Shown here: piece by piece, positions 37,011 to 47,225 of the stretch
Layout of the letters: each line of letters opens with the position of its first letter
How positions within the stretch are numbered: position 1 is the first letter of the stretch
Assembly (NCBI RefSeq): GCF_900101825.1
Contig: NZ_FNAG01000002.1
Location: 434,001 to 498,000 of the forward strand
Direction: 5' to 3'
DNA length: 64,000 bases
From: Aquimonas voraii
Lineage (GTDB): Bacteria; Pseudomonadota; Gammaproteobacteria; Xanthomonadales; Xanthomonadaceae
Translations under genes and position numbers: made by a program
Notes under the pieces: model-generated
Seen by the model: only the letters and a program-made list of their open reading frames with translations
Database searches by the model: none
Told to the model about the DNA's origin: nothing

Positions 37011-38312
37011 CTACAGGCGGCCGGCGCGCTTCATCGCCAGGTAGTGGTCGACCAGCGCACCTGGCAGCTGGGTGGCGGTGACGTCGAGCACGGTGGCGCC
37101 CTGGGCGCGCAGTGCGGTGTGGACGCGCTGGCGCTGCTCCAGGTACTGGGCGGCCGCGCTGGCTTCGAGGGCGGTGTCGACGCGTTCGGGCGGCTGCTCC
37201 AGCAGTTCATCCAGCATGGCCTCGCGCAGGCTGGCTACGCAGACGAGGTGGCGGCGTTGAAGCTGGCGCACGCCGGCCAGCAGATCCTCGATGTCTTCGT
37301 CGCGGGCATTGGTGACGATCAGCACCAGGGCGCGGCGCGGCTGGCGCGCGCCCAGTTGCATGGCGGCTTCGATGTAGTCGGTGGCGACCGGCTGCGGCTG
37401 CAGGTCGTAGACGGTGTCGAGCAGGCGGTCGATGGCGCCGAGGCCGCGGGCTGGCGGCATCCAGCGCGATTCGCCGCCGCTGGCCATCAGTCCCACCGAG
37501 TCGCCCTGACGCAGGGCGATGAAGGCGACCAGCAGGCTGGCGTTCAAGGCGTGGTCGAAGTGGCTCAGGCTGCCGTCGTGCGCCAGCATGCGGCGGCCGG
37601 TGTCGACCAGCAGCACCACCTGCTGGTTGCGTTCGTCCTGGTAGTCCCGCGAGATCAGCTTCTGCGCGCGGCGGGTGGCCTTCCAGTCGATCTGGCGCAG
37701 GCTGTCGCCGGTGCGGTACTCGCGCAGCTGGTGGAACTCGGTGCCTTCGCCGCGGCGGCGGTGCTGATGCGCGCCGATGACGCGGCTGGCGCGATCGGTG
37801 CCGACCAAGGCGAGGTGGCTGACGCGGGCGAAATCCGGGTAAACGCGAACGGCGCTGCGCAGCGGATGCATGAAGAGGCGTGTCCACAGCCGCCAGGGCG
37901 AATGCAGGCGCAGGGCGCAGCCCTCGAAGTGGGCGGCGCCGCGCTGCTGCGGATGCAGGGTGTAGGCGAGCACGCTGCGCCCCTGAGCGGGCAGGCTGAG
38001 GCGTTGCGGAAGATTCTCCACAGTCCACTGCGCGGGGTGCAGGTCGAAGACCTCGAGGCGCTGCGCTTCAAGACCGCCGCTCAGCGCGAGCTCGACCGTC
38101 AGCGGATGGCCGACCGCGACCACGCGCGGCAGGCGGCGCTCCACCGCCGGGATCGGCAGCAGGCGCAGGCGCGCGAAGTCGATGGCCGCCAGCGCGAGCA
38201 CGAAGACGCTGGCGCCCAGCAGGGGGCCGGGGCCGGACAGCCCGAATGCGAGCGCCGCGCCCGGCAGGGCGAGCAGGCCCAGCGCCAGCACCAGCAGGCG
38301 GGTGGGCCTCAC
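37011..38312 (-). CDS. DUF58 domain membrane protein
   Basis: A 433-residue protein with two N-terminal membrane helices (about 4-22 and 28-45), then the DUF58 segment REYRTGDSLRQIDWKATRR and a VWA-like domain (VVLLVDTGRRMLAHDG ... LVLIVTNARDEDIEDLL). DUF58 proteins accompany MoxR ATPases and are proposed to help assemble or insert metallo- or envelope complexes. GTG 38312 overlaps the MoxR stop in a GTGA arrangement. It is the last gene of the six-gene operon. Confidence 0.88.
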   Translation of the reverse strand: MRPTRLLVLALGLLALPGAALAFGLSGPGPLLGASVFVLALAAIDFARLRLLPIPAVERRLPRVVAVGHPLTVELALSGGLEAQRLEVFDLHPAQWTVENLPQRLSLPAQGRSVLAYTLHPQQRGAAHFEGCALRLHSPWRLWTRLFMHPLRSAVRVYPDFARVSHLALVGTDRASRVIGAHQHRRRGEGTEFHQLREYRTGDSLRQIDWKATRRAQKLISRDYQDERNQQVVLLVDTGRRMLAHDGSLSHFDHALNASLLVAFIALRQGDSVGLMASGGESRWMPPARGLGAIDRLLDTVYDLQPQPVATDYIEAAMQLGARQPRRALVLIVTNARDEDIEDLLAGVRQLQRRHLVCVASLREAMLDELLEQPPERVDTALEASAAAQYLEQRQRVHTALRAQGATVLDVTATQLPGALVDHYLAMKRAGRL

Positions 38313-39310
38313 TGGCGTGGCGCCTCCACCTTGAGCAGCAGGGCGTCGAGTACATCGTCGATGCGGCGGCCTTCGATCTGCAGTTCGGGCGACAGGCTCA
38401 GGCGATGGCGCAGGGCCGGCTTGGCGATGCTGCGCAGGTCGTCGGGCGTGACGAAGTCGCGCGCCGCCAGCAGCGCCTGGGCACGCGCCGCACGCACGAG
38501 CGCCAGGCTGCCGCGCGGGCCGGCGCCCATCGCGAGGCCTGACCACTCGCGGGTGGCGCGACAAATGCGCACTGCGTAGTCGAGCACCACCGGGTCGACG
38601 CGCACCTGCGCCGCCGCCTGCTGCAGGCCGAGCAGGGTCTCGGGCTTGGCCACCCGGCGCACCCGCGAGAGGTCGAAGTCGTGCGCGATGCGACCGGTGC
38701 TGACGGCTTCGACCATGCGCACCTCGTCGGCATGGCTCGGGTAGTTCATCAGGATCTTGAGCAGGAAGCGGTCGAGCTGGGCTTCCGGCAGCGGGTAGGT
38801 GCCTTCCTGCTCGACCGGGTTCTGGGTGGCGATGGTCATGAAGGGCGGCGTCAGCGGGAAGCTGCGCGACTCGATGGTGACCTGGCCTTCCTGCATCACT
38901 TCGAGCAGGGCGGCCTGGGTCTTGGCCGGCGCGCGGTTGATCTCATCCGCCAGCAGCAGATTCGTGAATACCGGCCCGCGGCGGATGCGGAAACCCTCGG
39001 TCTTGGGGTCGTAGAAGGCGTGGCCGCTGACGTCGCTGGGCATCAGGTCGGGGGTGAACTGGATGCGCGCGAAGCTGCATGAGACCGCGGCCGAGAGCGA
39101 GCGCACCAGCAGGGTCTTGCCGAGGCCGGGCACGCCCTCCAGCAGCACATGGCCGCCGGCCATCAGCGCCACCAGCAGTTCGTCCAGCACCTGCTCCTGG
39201 CCGTAGAAGGCGCCGCCGATCTGCTCGCGGATGGCAGCGACAATGGTCGAGGCCTCGGCGGTGCCAAGCGGGGGCGCGGGGACGACGGCGGGTGGGGTTT
39301 CGGTGCTCAT
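38309..39310 (-). CDS. MoxR-family AAA+ ATPase
   Basis: Cytoplasmic AAA+ chaperone of 333 residues. Walker A GVPGLGKT, Walker B LLLADEINRAPAKTQAALLEVMQEG, sensor 1 MTIATQNPVEQEGTYPLPEAQLDRF and a C-terminal lid (DFVTPDDLRSIAKPALRHRL) identify the MoxR/RavA-like group. It probably remodels a complex with the VWA/DUF58 and membrane partners encoded alongside. ATG 39310 overlaps the DUF4350 stop (ATGA). Confidence 0.94.
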   Translation of the reverse strand: MSTETPPAVVPAPPLGTAEASTIVAAIREQIGGAFYGQEQVLDELLVALMAGGHVLLEGVPGLGKTLLVRSLSAAVSCSFARIQFTPDLMPSDVSGHAFYDPKTEGFRIRRGPVFTNLLLADEINRAPAKTQAALLEVMQEGQVTIESRSFPLTPPFMTIATQNPVEQEGTYPLPEAQLDRFLLKILMNYPSHADEVRMVEAVSTGRIAHDFDLSRVRRVAKPETLLGLQQAAAQVRVDPVVLDYAVRICRATREWSGLAMGAGPRGSLALVRAARAQALLAARDFVTPDDLRSIAKPALRHRLSLSPELQIEGRRIDDVLDALLLKVEAPRQ

Positions 39311-40505
39311 GGGCGGGTGCTCAGTCGATGGAGGGTGCGCACGGCCTCGGCCAGGGCGGCCGGGCGGTCGATGCCGAGGCCGAACAGGGCCAGTTCGACG
39401 GCGGGGGTAGAGAGCCCGTGGCGCGAGGCCAGGGCCTGGGCCAGATCGCGCGCGGGCAGGGCGGCGATCTCGGGGGAGGACAGCGCCAGCCGCTGCAGCA
39501 CGCGCTGGCGCAGGGGTTTCAGCAGGGCTGTGCCCTGATGGCGGCGCAGGGCGAGTTCCGCGGCCGCACGCAGGTGCTCGCGCAGGGCGCGACGCGGCTG
39601 CGCCACTTCCGGCTGCAGCGGCCCGAAGCGCTGGCTGTGCAGCCACAGCCAGGCGAGCAGGGCGAGCAGCAGCGGCAGCAGGATCGGCCAGCCATGGCGC
39701 ACGATCAGCACGTGCAGCGGCGGCAGGTCGGCCGAGTAAATCAGCAGCACCTCGGGCCCGGCTTCCAGCGCCGGCGCCAGCACCTGCCAGGCGAGCGCGG
39801 CATGGCTGTGCGAGCGCAGCGCGTGGGTTTCCAGAAAGCCAAGCTCACTGGCGAACATGATCCGCCCGGCGCCGTGCGGCAGTCGCGCCAGCAGCCAGCC
39901 ATCCTTGGCATTGCCCCAGCTCCAGTCGAAGCGCGTGTCGTCGAAGTTTTCGCCGGCCAGCAGGCGCAGCGAGGCGCACCATCGCGTGTCGCCGCCGCGC
40001 AGGGCATCGAGGTCGAACAGGTCCTCCAACGTGGGCAGCTCGGGCGCGCCGCCGCGGGCCCGCTTCGCCGCCTTGAGTGCGGCTGGCGGCGCCCGATAGT
40101 TCCAATCGATGCAGGTGTAGCCCGGCACCGTGAACAGATCGAAAAAGTTCAGCAGCGGGGCCGAGTCGTCTTCGCCGGGCGGCAGCGCCACCACCAGCTC
40201 GCCGCCGGCATGGACCCAGTCGAGCAGCGTGTCGCTGGCGCTCTGCGACAGTCCGCGCAGGTCGCCGCTCATCACGACGAGGCCCGGCGGCCTGGGCAAG
40301 GCATCCGCGCGGAATACCGCCTGGGTGTTGACGGTGAGCCCGCGCGCGCGCAGCACCTGCTGCAGCCCGTACAGCGGATTGATGCGCGCCTCGCCGCTCA
40401 GGGGCAGTGCGCGGGTGACTTCCTTGAGCTCGAAAGTGCGCCACCACCACAGGCCGAGTGCGGTGAGCACCAGCAGCAATAGGCCGACGATCAGGTGGCT
40501 GCGGC

Positions 40506-40509
<4 letters not shown>
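39307..40509 (-). CDS. DUF4350 membrane protein
   Basis: A 400-residue protein with an N-terminal helix (LIVGLLLLVLTALGLWWW), a periplasmic DUF4350 domain (INPLYGLQQVLRARGLTV, GLVVMSGDLRGLS, LLDWVHAGGELVVALP), a second helix (WPILLPLLLALLAWLWL) and a cytoplasmic helical tail. DUF4350 resembles the substrate-binding-like part of GldG proteins; it occurs consistently beside MoxR-DUF58. It overlaps the DUF4129 stop upstream and the MoxR start downstream by 4 bases each. Confidence 0.85.
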
Positions 40510-42207
<1,698 letters not shown>

Positions 42208-42218
<11 letters not shown>

Positions 42219-43233
42219 GCAGACTCCCGCGGCCGCGCCCGGCCAGCAGCAGCCAGGCGAGGAACAGCACCCACAGGCTGATGCCGACCGTGTACTTCAC
42301 CAGTGCGGGAATCGAGCCGATCGACGACCAGAAGGCTTCGATGAAGGCCGCCAACACGAGCATGGCGAACACGCCGAGGATGATCCGTGCGCCGTCGATG
42401 CCGGTCTCCTTGAAGGCGCGCAGACGGCTGCGCTGGCCGGGCATGAGCAGGCTGAGACCCAGCTTGATGCCGGCCCCACCCGACAGCACGATCGCCAGCA
42501 GTTCGGGCGCGGAGTGGCCGGACACGAAGCGCCAGAACGGGTCGCCAAACCCGATCGCGGTGAGATGGCCGGCGGCGCTGCCGTGGAAGACGCCGTTGAA
42601 CACGAGGGCGAAGGCCGCGCCGATGCCGGCGATCAGGCCCATGGCGAAGGTGCGGAAGCCGATGCTGACGTTGTTGAGGATGTAGAAGCCGAACATCTGC
42701 AGGTCCGAGCCGCTGTCGCGCCCCAGCCGCGTGTGTTTGGCGGCGGGGTCGTACATCGCCTCCATCTGGCCGAGCTGCTCATGGCCCATGATCAGCGGGG
42801 CCAGTTCGGGCCGGTACTGCAGTAGCACCAGGCACACCAGGAAGGGCCCGAAATAGAGCAGGCCCGCGGCCAGCATCACCCCGTGCCAGGCGCGCACGCG
42901 CTGCGGAAACTCGCGGGCGAAGAAGTCGAGGATGCGGCCCAGCCGCGCGCGCGGCGGACGGTACAGCGCCAGATGCCCGCGCTCGGCGAGATGGCGCAGA
43001 CGTTCGATCAGGGCCTGGCCGTAACCGCGGCGCTCCGCCAGGGCCAGCTGCTGGCACAGCCGGCGGTAGGCGGCAGGAAACTCGAGATCGGCGAGCGCCT
43101 CGACGGGCGCGGCGTCCGGCAGCGGTGGCGGTGCTGCGGGCTTGGGCGCGCTGCGTCGCGGGCCCGCACTCAGCCAGGCCTCCAGACGATGCCACTCGGC
43201 CGCATGCAAGGCCTCGAACTGCGCCTGCTTCAT
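42208..43233 (-). CDS. SpoIIM-like (stage II sporulation protein M family) membrane protein
   Basis: A 341-residue protein of the COG1300 group. The N-terminal soluble part (LEFPAAYRRLCQQLALAERRGY) is followed by five or six helices with FYILNNVSIGFRTFAMGLIAGIG and SGHSAPELLAIVLSGGAGIKLG, the family's core. In non-sporulating bacteria it is encoded with RDD and MoxR genes and its function is unknown. It overlaps the DUF4129 gene by 11 bases. Confidence 0.88.
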
Positions 43234-43934
43234 CGGCGCCCTCCGCGCTGGCCGGTCAGCGCCGCCGCCATGCCCAGGACCTGCTGCAGGCCGGCTTCAC
43301 CGGCGCGGCCTGTCAATGGCTGCAGCAGCCCCGACAGCTCCAGTTGGCGCTCAGGGCTCAGCTGTGCGTGCCGCTCGCCGAACTCGATCAGGGCCTCGCG
43401 CTCGCCGCGCTGCAGCGGCGGCGGGTCGACTGGCGTTGCCGAGATCGCTGCGTGCGCCCGCGGTGGCGCCGGCACGTGCACCACCAGAGTGCCGGCGGCC
43501 ATGTCGCCCAGCCGGCGGCTGCGGCCGTCGAGGAGGCTGGTCACGACACCAACGGCATAGCCGAAGGGCAACATGTCGAAGGTGCGCAGCAGGTTGCGGG
43601 TGGCCGAGGCGACCCAGCCGACCGGCGTGCCGTCGGCGTGCACGACGCGCAGGCCCAGCAGCTTCTTGCCCGGCGTCTGGCCGCGCCAGAACAGTTCGAA
43701 CAGCACCGGGTACAGCCACATCAGGGCAAAGACCGCGATCATGTGCAGGCCGCTACCGACGTTTCCCATGAACAGCAGGGCCATGCCCAACAGCCACAGG
43801 ACCGCCAGCCGCAGCACCAGATCGACCACCCAGGCGATGGCGCGCGGCGCCATGCCGGCGGGCAGCAGGTGCAGGCGAATGCCCTCGGGAGTTTCGATCT
43901 CGATGCGGGTGTCGAGCAGCGGGCGCGCATTCAT
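43230..43934 (-). CDS. RDD-family membrane protein
   Basis: A 234-residue protein with an RDD domain: RAIAWVVDLVLRLAVLWLLG carries the Arg and Asp of the RDD signature, then FELFWRGQTPGKKLLGLRVV and GRSRRLGDMAAGTLVV. The C-terminal 70 residues are soluble and helical. First gene of the six-gene operon, with ATG 43934 chosen over upstream ATG 43970; neither has a strong ribosome-binding site. Its stop overlaps the SpoIIM start (4 bases). Confidence 0.87.
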   Translation of the reverse strand: MNARPLLDTRIEIETPEGIRLHLLPAGMAPRAIAWVVDLVLRLAVLWLLGMALLFMGNVGSGLHMIAVFALMWLYPVLFELFWRGQTPGKKLLGLRVVHADGTPVGWVASATRNLLRTFDMLPFGYAVGVVTSLLDGRSRRLGDMAAGTLVVHVPAPPRAHAAISATPVDPPPLQRGEREALIEFGERHAQLSPERQLELSGLLQPLTGRAGEAGLQQVLGMAAALTGQRGGRR

Positions 43935-44086
43935 GCGGTCACGCACCTGCGCAGGATGGAAAGGCCGCATGCGGGCCACAGCACGCTCATCGACACCGCA
44001 AAACGTCCCCGCGAAAGAAGTATGCCAGCGGCGGAAGGCGCGAAGCCGGCGACACCGCACTGTAGCGGGGGAGCCTGCAAAAGCAA

Positions 44087-44114
44087 GCCCCGCCGCGCGA
44101 TGGCGCGGCGGGGC
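44087..44114 (-). terminator. Intrinsic terminator after the glycine-zipper lipoprotein gene
   Basis: Perfect 12-bp GC stem (44087-44098 with 44103-44114) and 4-base loop. On the minus strand it is followed by TTGCTTTTGC, a good T-rich tail, 30 bases beyond the stop. Confidence 0.85.
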
Positions 44115-44144
44115 CCGGGTGGCGTTGCAGCGGCGGCTGGCGGA

Positions 44145-44579
44145 CTACTGCAGGCGGGCGCGAGTGCCGGTCACGCGCACATAGCTGCCCTCGCGGATGC
44201 CGTTCAATTCCGGCTGGGTGACGATGATGCGGCGACCGTCGTCCATCAGTACATAGATCTCGTAGCGCGGCGCCGAGCGCGAGTCCTTTTCCAACTCGTT
44301 ACCCACGACGCCGCCGGCGATCGCGCCCGCCACGGTCGCGGCCGTGCGGCCGGAGCCGCCGCCGACCTGGTTGCCGACCACGCCGCCGATGATGCCGCCC
44401 AGCACGGCGCCGGCGCCGGTCGATTCGCGCTGGCCGTAGACGCGGTCAATGCGCTCGACCTGGCCGCAGTCGTAGCAGCGCGCATAGCCGTCGCTGGGAC
44501 CATAGCTGCGTGGCGCGGTGCTGACACAGGCGGAGAGCAGCAGGGCAAGGGCGGCGGTGATCAGCAGTTGGATGCGCAT
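44145..44579 (-). CDS. Glycine-zipper 2TM outer-membrane lipoprotein (SlyB-like)
   Basis: A 144-residue lipoprotein. The signal peptide ends LLLSAC; a small Cys pair (CYDC) follows. The glycine-zipper segment GAGAVLGGIIGGVVGNQVGGG ... AGAIAGGVVGNELE forms two Gly-rich helices. A C-terminal beta-rich part (YEIYVLMDDGRRIIVTQ) completes it. This is the Rick_17kDa/SlyB architecture, which stabilises the outer membrane in other species. It has its own terminator. Confidence 0.88.
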   Translation of the reverse strand: MRIQLLITAALALLLSACVSTAPRSYGPSDGYARCYDCGQVERIDRVYGQRESTGAGAVLGGIIGGVVGNQVGGGSGRTAATVAGAIAGGVVGNELEKDSRSAPRYEIYVLMDDGRRIIVTQPELNGIREGSYVRVTGTRARLQ

Positions 44580-44730
44580 GGGAAACCTCGTCGCGGTGAG
44601 CAGTGTCGGAACAGTGGCCGGATCAGATCGGGCCGCGGCTAGACCCTGAACGCCCTCGGCTGAACCGCCCCTAGCTCCGGAGCCATGCGTTCAGGCGCCG
44701 TCTGGTGCTATCCAAAGCGCGTGGAGCGAC

Positions 44731-45141
44731 TCAGCCGCGGCCGAAGTCGCGATGGCAGCTGTCGCAGCTGTTGTGCACGGCCGTGAGCGCCTCTTTACGC
44801 TGGGCGCAGCTTGCGTCGGCGGGCAGGGCCAGGGCGGCATCGAGTCGATCGCGCATCTGTTGTGCGTGGCGGCCGAACATCTCGGGCTCGAAGCCCTGGT
44901 CGCGGAACAGGGGCTCCACGTCGTCGGCCATGCCGCGCATTACCTGCAGCTGCCGCTCGCCGTTACCGGCGCTGCAACCCCCTTCGATGGCGCTGCGCGC
45001 CTCGCCCAGCTGGTATTTCAAGGTCACCATGGCGGCGGCGTGCGGGCGCGCGCCCTTCTTGATGCTGCCCAGGTTGAGGAAGGTGGCGGTGAGCATGGCG
45101 CCAGCCAGGAGGCCGACGATCAGCGACAGCAGGATCTTCAT
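44731..45141 (-). CDS. Membrane-anchored or exported c-type cytochrome, cytochrome c'-like
   Basis: A 136-residue protein with an N-terminal hydrophobic helix (LLSLIVGLLAGAMLTATFL), a helical bundle and a single haem site, CDSCH, near the C-terminus. The C-terminal haem motif in a four-helix layout fits the cytochrome c' family, electron carriers or NO-binding proteins. ATG 45141 is preferred over the longer frame because the signal helix then starts at residue 2. It is divergent from tcdA. Confidence 0.8.
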   Translation of the reverse strand: MKILLSLIVGLLAGAMLTATFLNLGSIKKGARPHAAAMVTLKYQLGEARSAIEGGCSAGNGERQLQVMRGMADDVEPLFRDQGFEPEMFGRHAQQMRDRLDAALALPADASCAQRKEALTAVHNSCDSCHRDFGRG

Positions 45142-45238
45142 GCAAGGCGACCGGAGCGGTGCAAACGGGGCCGGAAGCATAGCCCAGCTCTCGTGCCGGT
45201 CCGTGCTGTGTGCGTCGGCCCCGCGCGGCCGGCAGCGC

Positions 45239-45244
45239 TAGAAT
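45239..45244 (+). promoter_or_regulatory. Possible -10 element for tcdA
   Basis: TAGAAT, 26 bases before the tcdA start in the gap divergent from the cytochrome gene. No good -35 box was seen. Confidence 0.3.
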
Positions 45245-45270
45245 CCGCGCCCGGCCCGAGACCTGTTGCC

Positions 45271-46053
45271 ATGACCGATTCGAATCTGCGTAGCCGCTTC
45301 GCCGGCATTGATCGTCTATACGGTGTCGGCAGCGTCGAACGCCTGTCGCGCGCGCATGTCTGCATCGTCGGGGTGGGCGGGGTTGGCTCCTGGGCGGCGG
45401 AGGCGCTGGCGCGCAGCGGGCTGGGGCGGCTCACGCTGATCGATGCCGACGACATCTGCCTCAGCAACGTCAACCGCCAGCTGCATGCGCTGGACGGCGA
45501 GTTCGGCCGACTCAAGGTCGAGGTGCTGGGCGAGCGCCTGCGGCGCATCAACCCCGAGATCCAGATCGACGCACTCGCCCAGTTCCTCACGCCCTCGACC
45601 CTCGATCCGCTGCTGCTGCGCGGCTACGACGCGGTGCTCGATGCCTGCGATGCGTTCCGGGTCAAGGTCGAAATGATCGCCTTCTGCCGTCGCCGCAAGA
45701 TCCCGATGGTGGTCAGCGGCTCGGCGGGCGGGCGCGCCGACCCCACCCTGATCGAAGTGCGCGACCTCTCGCGCACCGAGCACGACGCGCTGTTGGCGCT
45801 GGTCCGCAAGAAGCTGCGCGGTGAGTTCAACTTCCCCAAGAACCGCGACCGCTACTTCGGTGTGCCGGCGGTGTTCTCGCGCGAAAACGTGCGCTACCCG
45901 CAGGCCGACGGCAGCGTCTGTGGCTTGCGCCCGGAAGGCGGCGACAGCCTGGGCCTCGACTGCGGCGGCGGTGGGCTGGGCGCGGCCACGCACGTCACCG
46001 CCAGTTTCGCGTTCGCTGCGGTGGCCAAGCTGATCGAGAGGCTGCTGCGCTGA
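45271..46053 (+). CDS. tcdA: tRNA threonylcarbamoyladenosine dehydratase TcdA (CsdL)
   Basis: ATP-dependent E1-like enzyme that cyclises t6A37 to ct6A in ANN-decoding tRNAs. The 260-residue product has RFAGIDRLYG, the nucleotide loop VGVGGVGSWAAEALARSG, LIDADDICLSNVNRQ, VLDACDAFRVK and the late segment GSVCGLRPEGGDSLGLDCGGG. Length equals that of the E. coli enzyme. There is no csdA/csdE partner nearby. Confidence 0.94.
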   Translation: MTDSNLRSRFAGIDRLYGVGSVERLSRAHVCIVGVGGVGSWAAEALARSGLGRLTLIDADDICLSNVNRQLHALDGEFGRLKVEVLGERLRRINPEIQIDALAQFLTPSTLDPLLLRGYDAVLDACDAFRVKVEMIAFCRRRKIPMVVSGSAGGRADPTLIEVRDLSRTEHDALLALVRKKLRGEFNFPKNRDRYFGVPAVFSRENVRYPQADGSVCGLRPEGGDSLGLDCGGGGLGAATHVTASFAFAAVAKLIERLLR

Positions 46054-46313
46054 GCGCGCCCCGCGCGATGGACGGGCGTGATCGATTTCCACGCCGGGCT
46101 GCGAATGGATGCCTGCAGGCACCCCGCATCGCGTGATCGTGGAGGCGGGTGTTTGCAGTCCGTGAGCCCGTGGCGACTGCCGTCTGCCGCTCTCTTCAGG
46201 GGGTGGCGGAAGGCATCGCTTCCGGTGATGTGGACGCGGTGTGTGTCGAGGCGTCGCAGCAAGGACTGCTCGCGTCGACACCTTGGACCTCTAATCCGTT
46301 CAGGAGTACTGCA

Positions 46314-46535
46314 ATGATCCGCAACACGCTTTTCTCCGCCGCTTTCGTCGCTCTGGTGGCCTTCGCCGGAGCGGCTCCGACCACTGCCCATGCCTATGTC
46401 GGCAACTCCGATACCACCACTGTCTGCATGCCCGTGTATCCGGGCTGGATGCAGTGCACCGAGTACGGCGACAACTTCGAGATCATCCGCCAGTACTTGA
46501 TTCGCGACGACTCCGGCGTCGGCTACATCTTCTGA
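46314..46535 (+). CDS. Small secreted protein of unknown function
   Basis: A 73-residue product with a clear signal peptide (FSAAFVALVAFAGAAPTTAHA). It leaves a mature peptide of about 48 residues with two cysteines (VCMPVYPGWMQC), probably a disulfide, and an aromatic C-terminus ending GYIF. AGGAG at 46302-46306 fixes the start and a strong terminator follows. No family recognised. The compact unit with its own terminator argues that it is expressed. Confidence 0.72.
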   Translation: MIRNTLFSAAFVALVAFAGAAPTTAHAYVGNSDTTTVCMPVYPGWMQCTEYGDNFEIIRQYLIRDDSGVGYIF

Positions 46536-46541
46536 GGTGCT

Positions 46542-46574
46542 GCGGCTGCGGGCGCTGTCTGCGCCCGCAGCCGC
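46542..46574 (+). terminator. Intrinsic terminator after the small secreted protein gene
   Basis: Perfect 14-bp stem (46542-46555 with 46561-46574), 5-base loop, beginning 6 bases after the stop and followed by GAACTTCTCT. Confidence 0.82.
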
Positions 46575-46718
46575 GAACTTCTCTACCCAAGCCCGCGTGG
46601 CGCGGCGCGCACCGCTACCGGATACGTCGAGCCCGGGTATGGGGGCCATCGCGAGGTGCGGCCCACAGCGCAGGGGATGCCTCGAATCCGCCAGGGCCGA
46701 ATTCACCCAGGGCCGAGT

Positions 46719-47225
46719 TCAGGTGTCGCAGCGCTCCAGCTCGATAAGCGCCAGGGTCACCAGCTCGCGTACCGGCAGCCTTGCGTCCAGACGGCTCACA
46801 TCGATCTCGCCGAGCGGCCATTCGAGCGTCTCGAACTGGCTGTCGACCAGGCTCGCCGGCATGAAGTGGCCGCTGCGTTGCTGCAGCCGCTCGCGTGCGC
46901 TCTCGGGGTTGATCTCCAGCAACAGGAAGCGCGTGTTCCAGCCCAGCGCGCGCAGCCATGTGCGATGCGCACGGCGCAATGCGCTGCAGGCCAGCACGCA
47001 GTCGTTGCTGCGCGCGCGCAGGGCGCTGCAGATCGAGGCCAACCAGGGCTCGCGCATCGCTTCGGTCAGGGGCTGCCCTGACGCCATGTGCGCCCGGTTC
47101 GCCGCGTTGTGGAAATCGTCGGCTTCCAGCATCGACCAGCCCAGTCGCGTGGCCAGGGCCTGCGCCAGCGTGCTTTTGCCACAGCCGCTGACGCCCATGC
47201 AGACCACCAGTCGCGGCGCAGTCAT
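46719..47225 (-). CDS. gntK: Gluconokinase
   Basis: Phosphorylates D-gluconate to 6-phosphogluconate for the Entner-Doudoroff or pentose phosphate route. The 168-residue kinase has the P-loop GVSGCGKST, EADDFHNAANRAHMASGQPLT (gluconate-binding region of GntK), CSALRRAHR and a lid with HFMPASLVDSQFETLE. Length matches E. coli GntK. Its ATG overlaps the stop of the GH94 gene by 4 bases, and the coupling suggests gluconate is a product of that enzyme. Confidence 0.93.
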   Translation of the reverse strand: MTAPRLVVCMGVSGCGKSTLAQALATRLGWSMLEADDFHNAANRAHMASGQPLTEAMREPWLASICSALRARSNDCVLACSALRRAHRTWLRALGWNTRFLLLEINPESARERLQQRSGHFMPASLVDSQFETLEWPLGEIDVSRLDARLPVRELVTLALIELERCDT

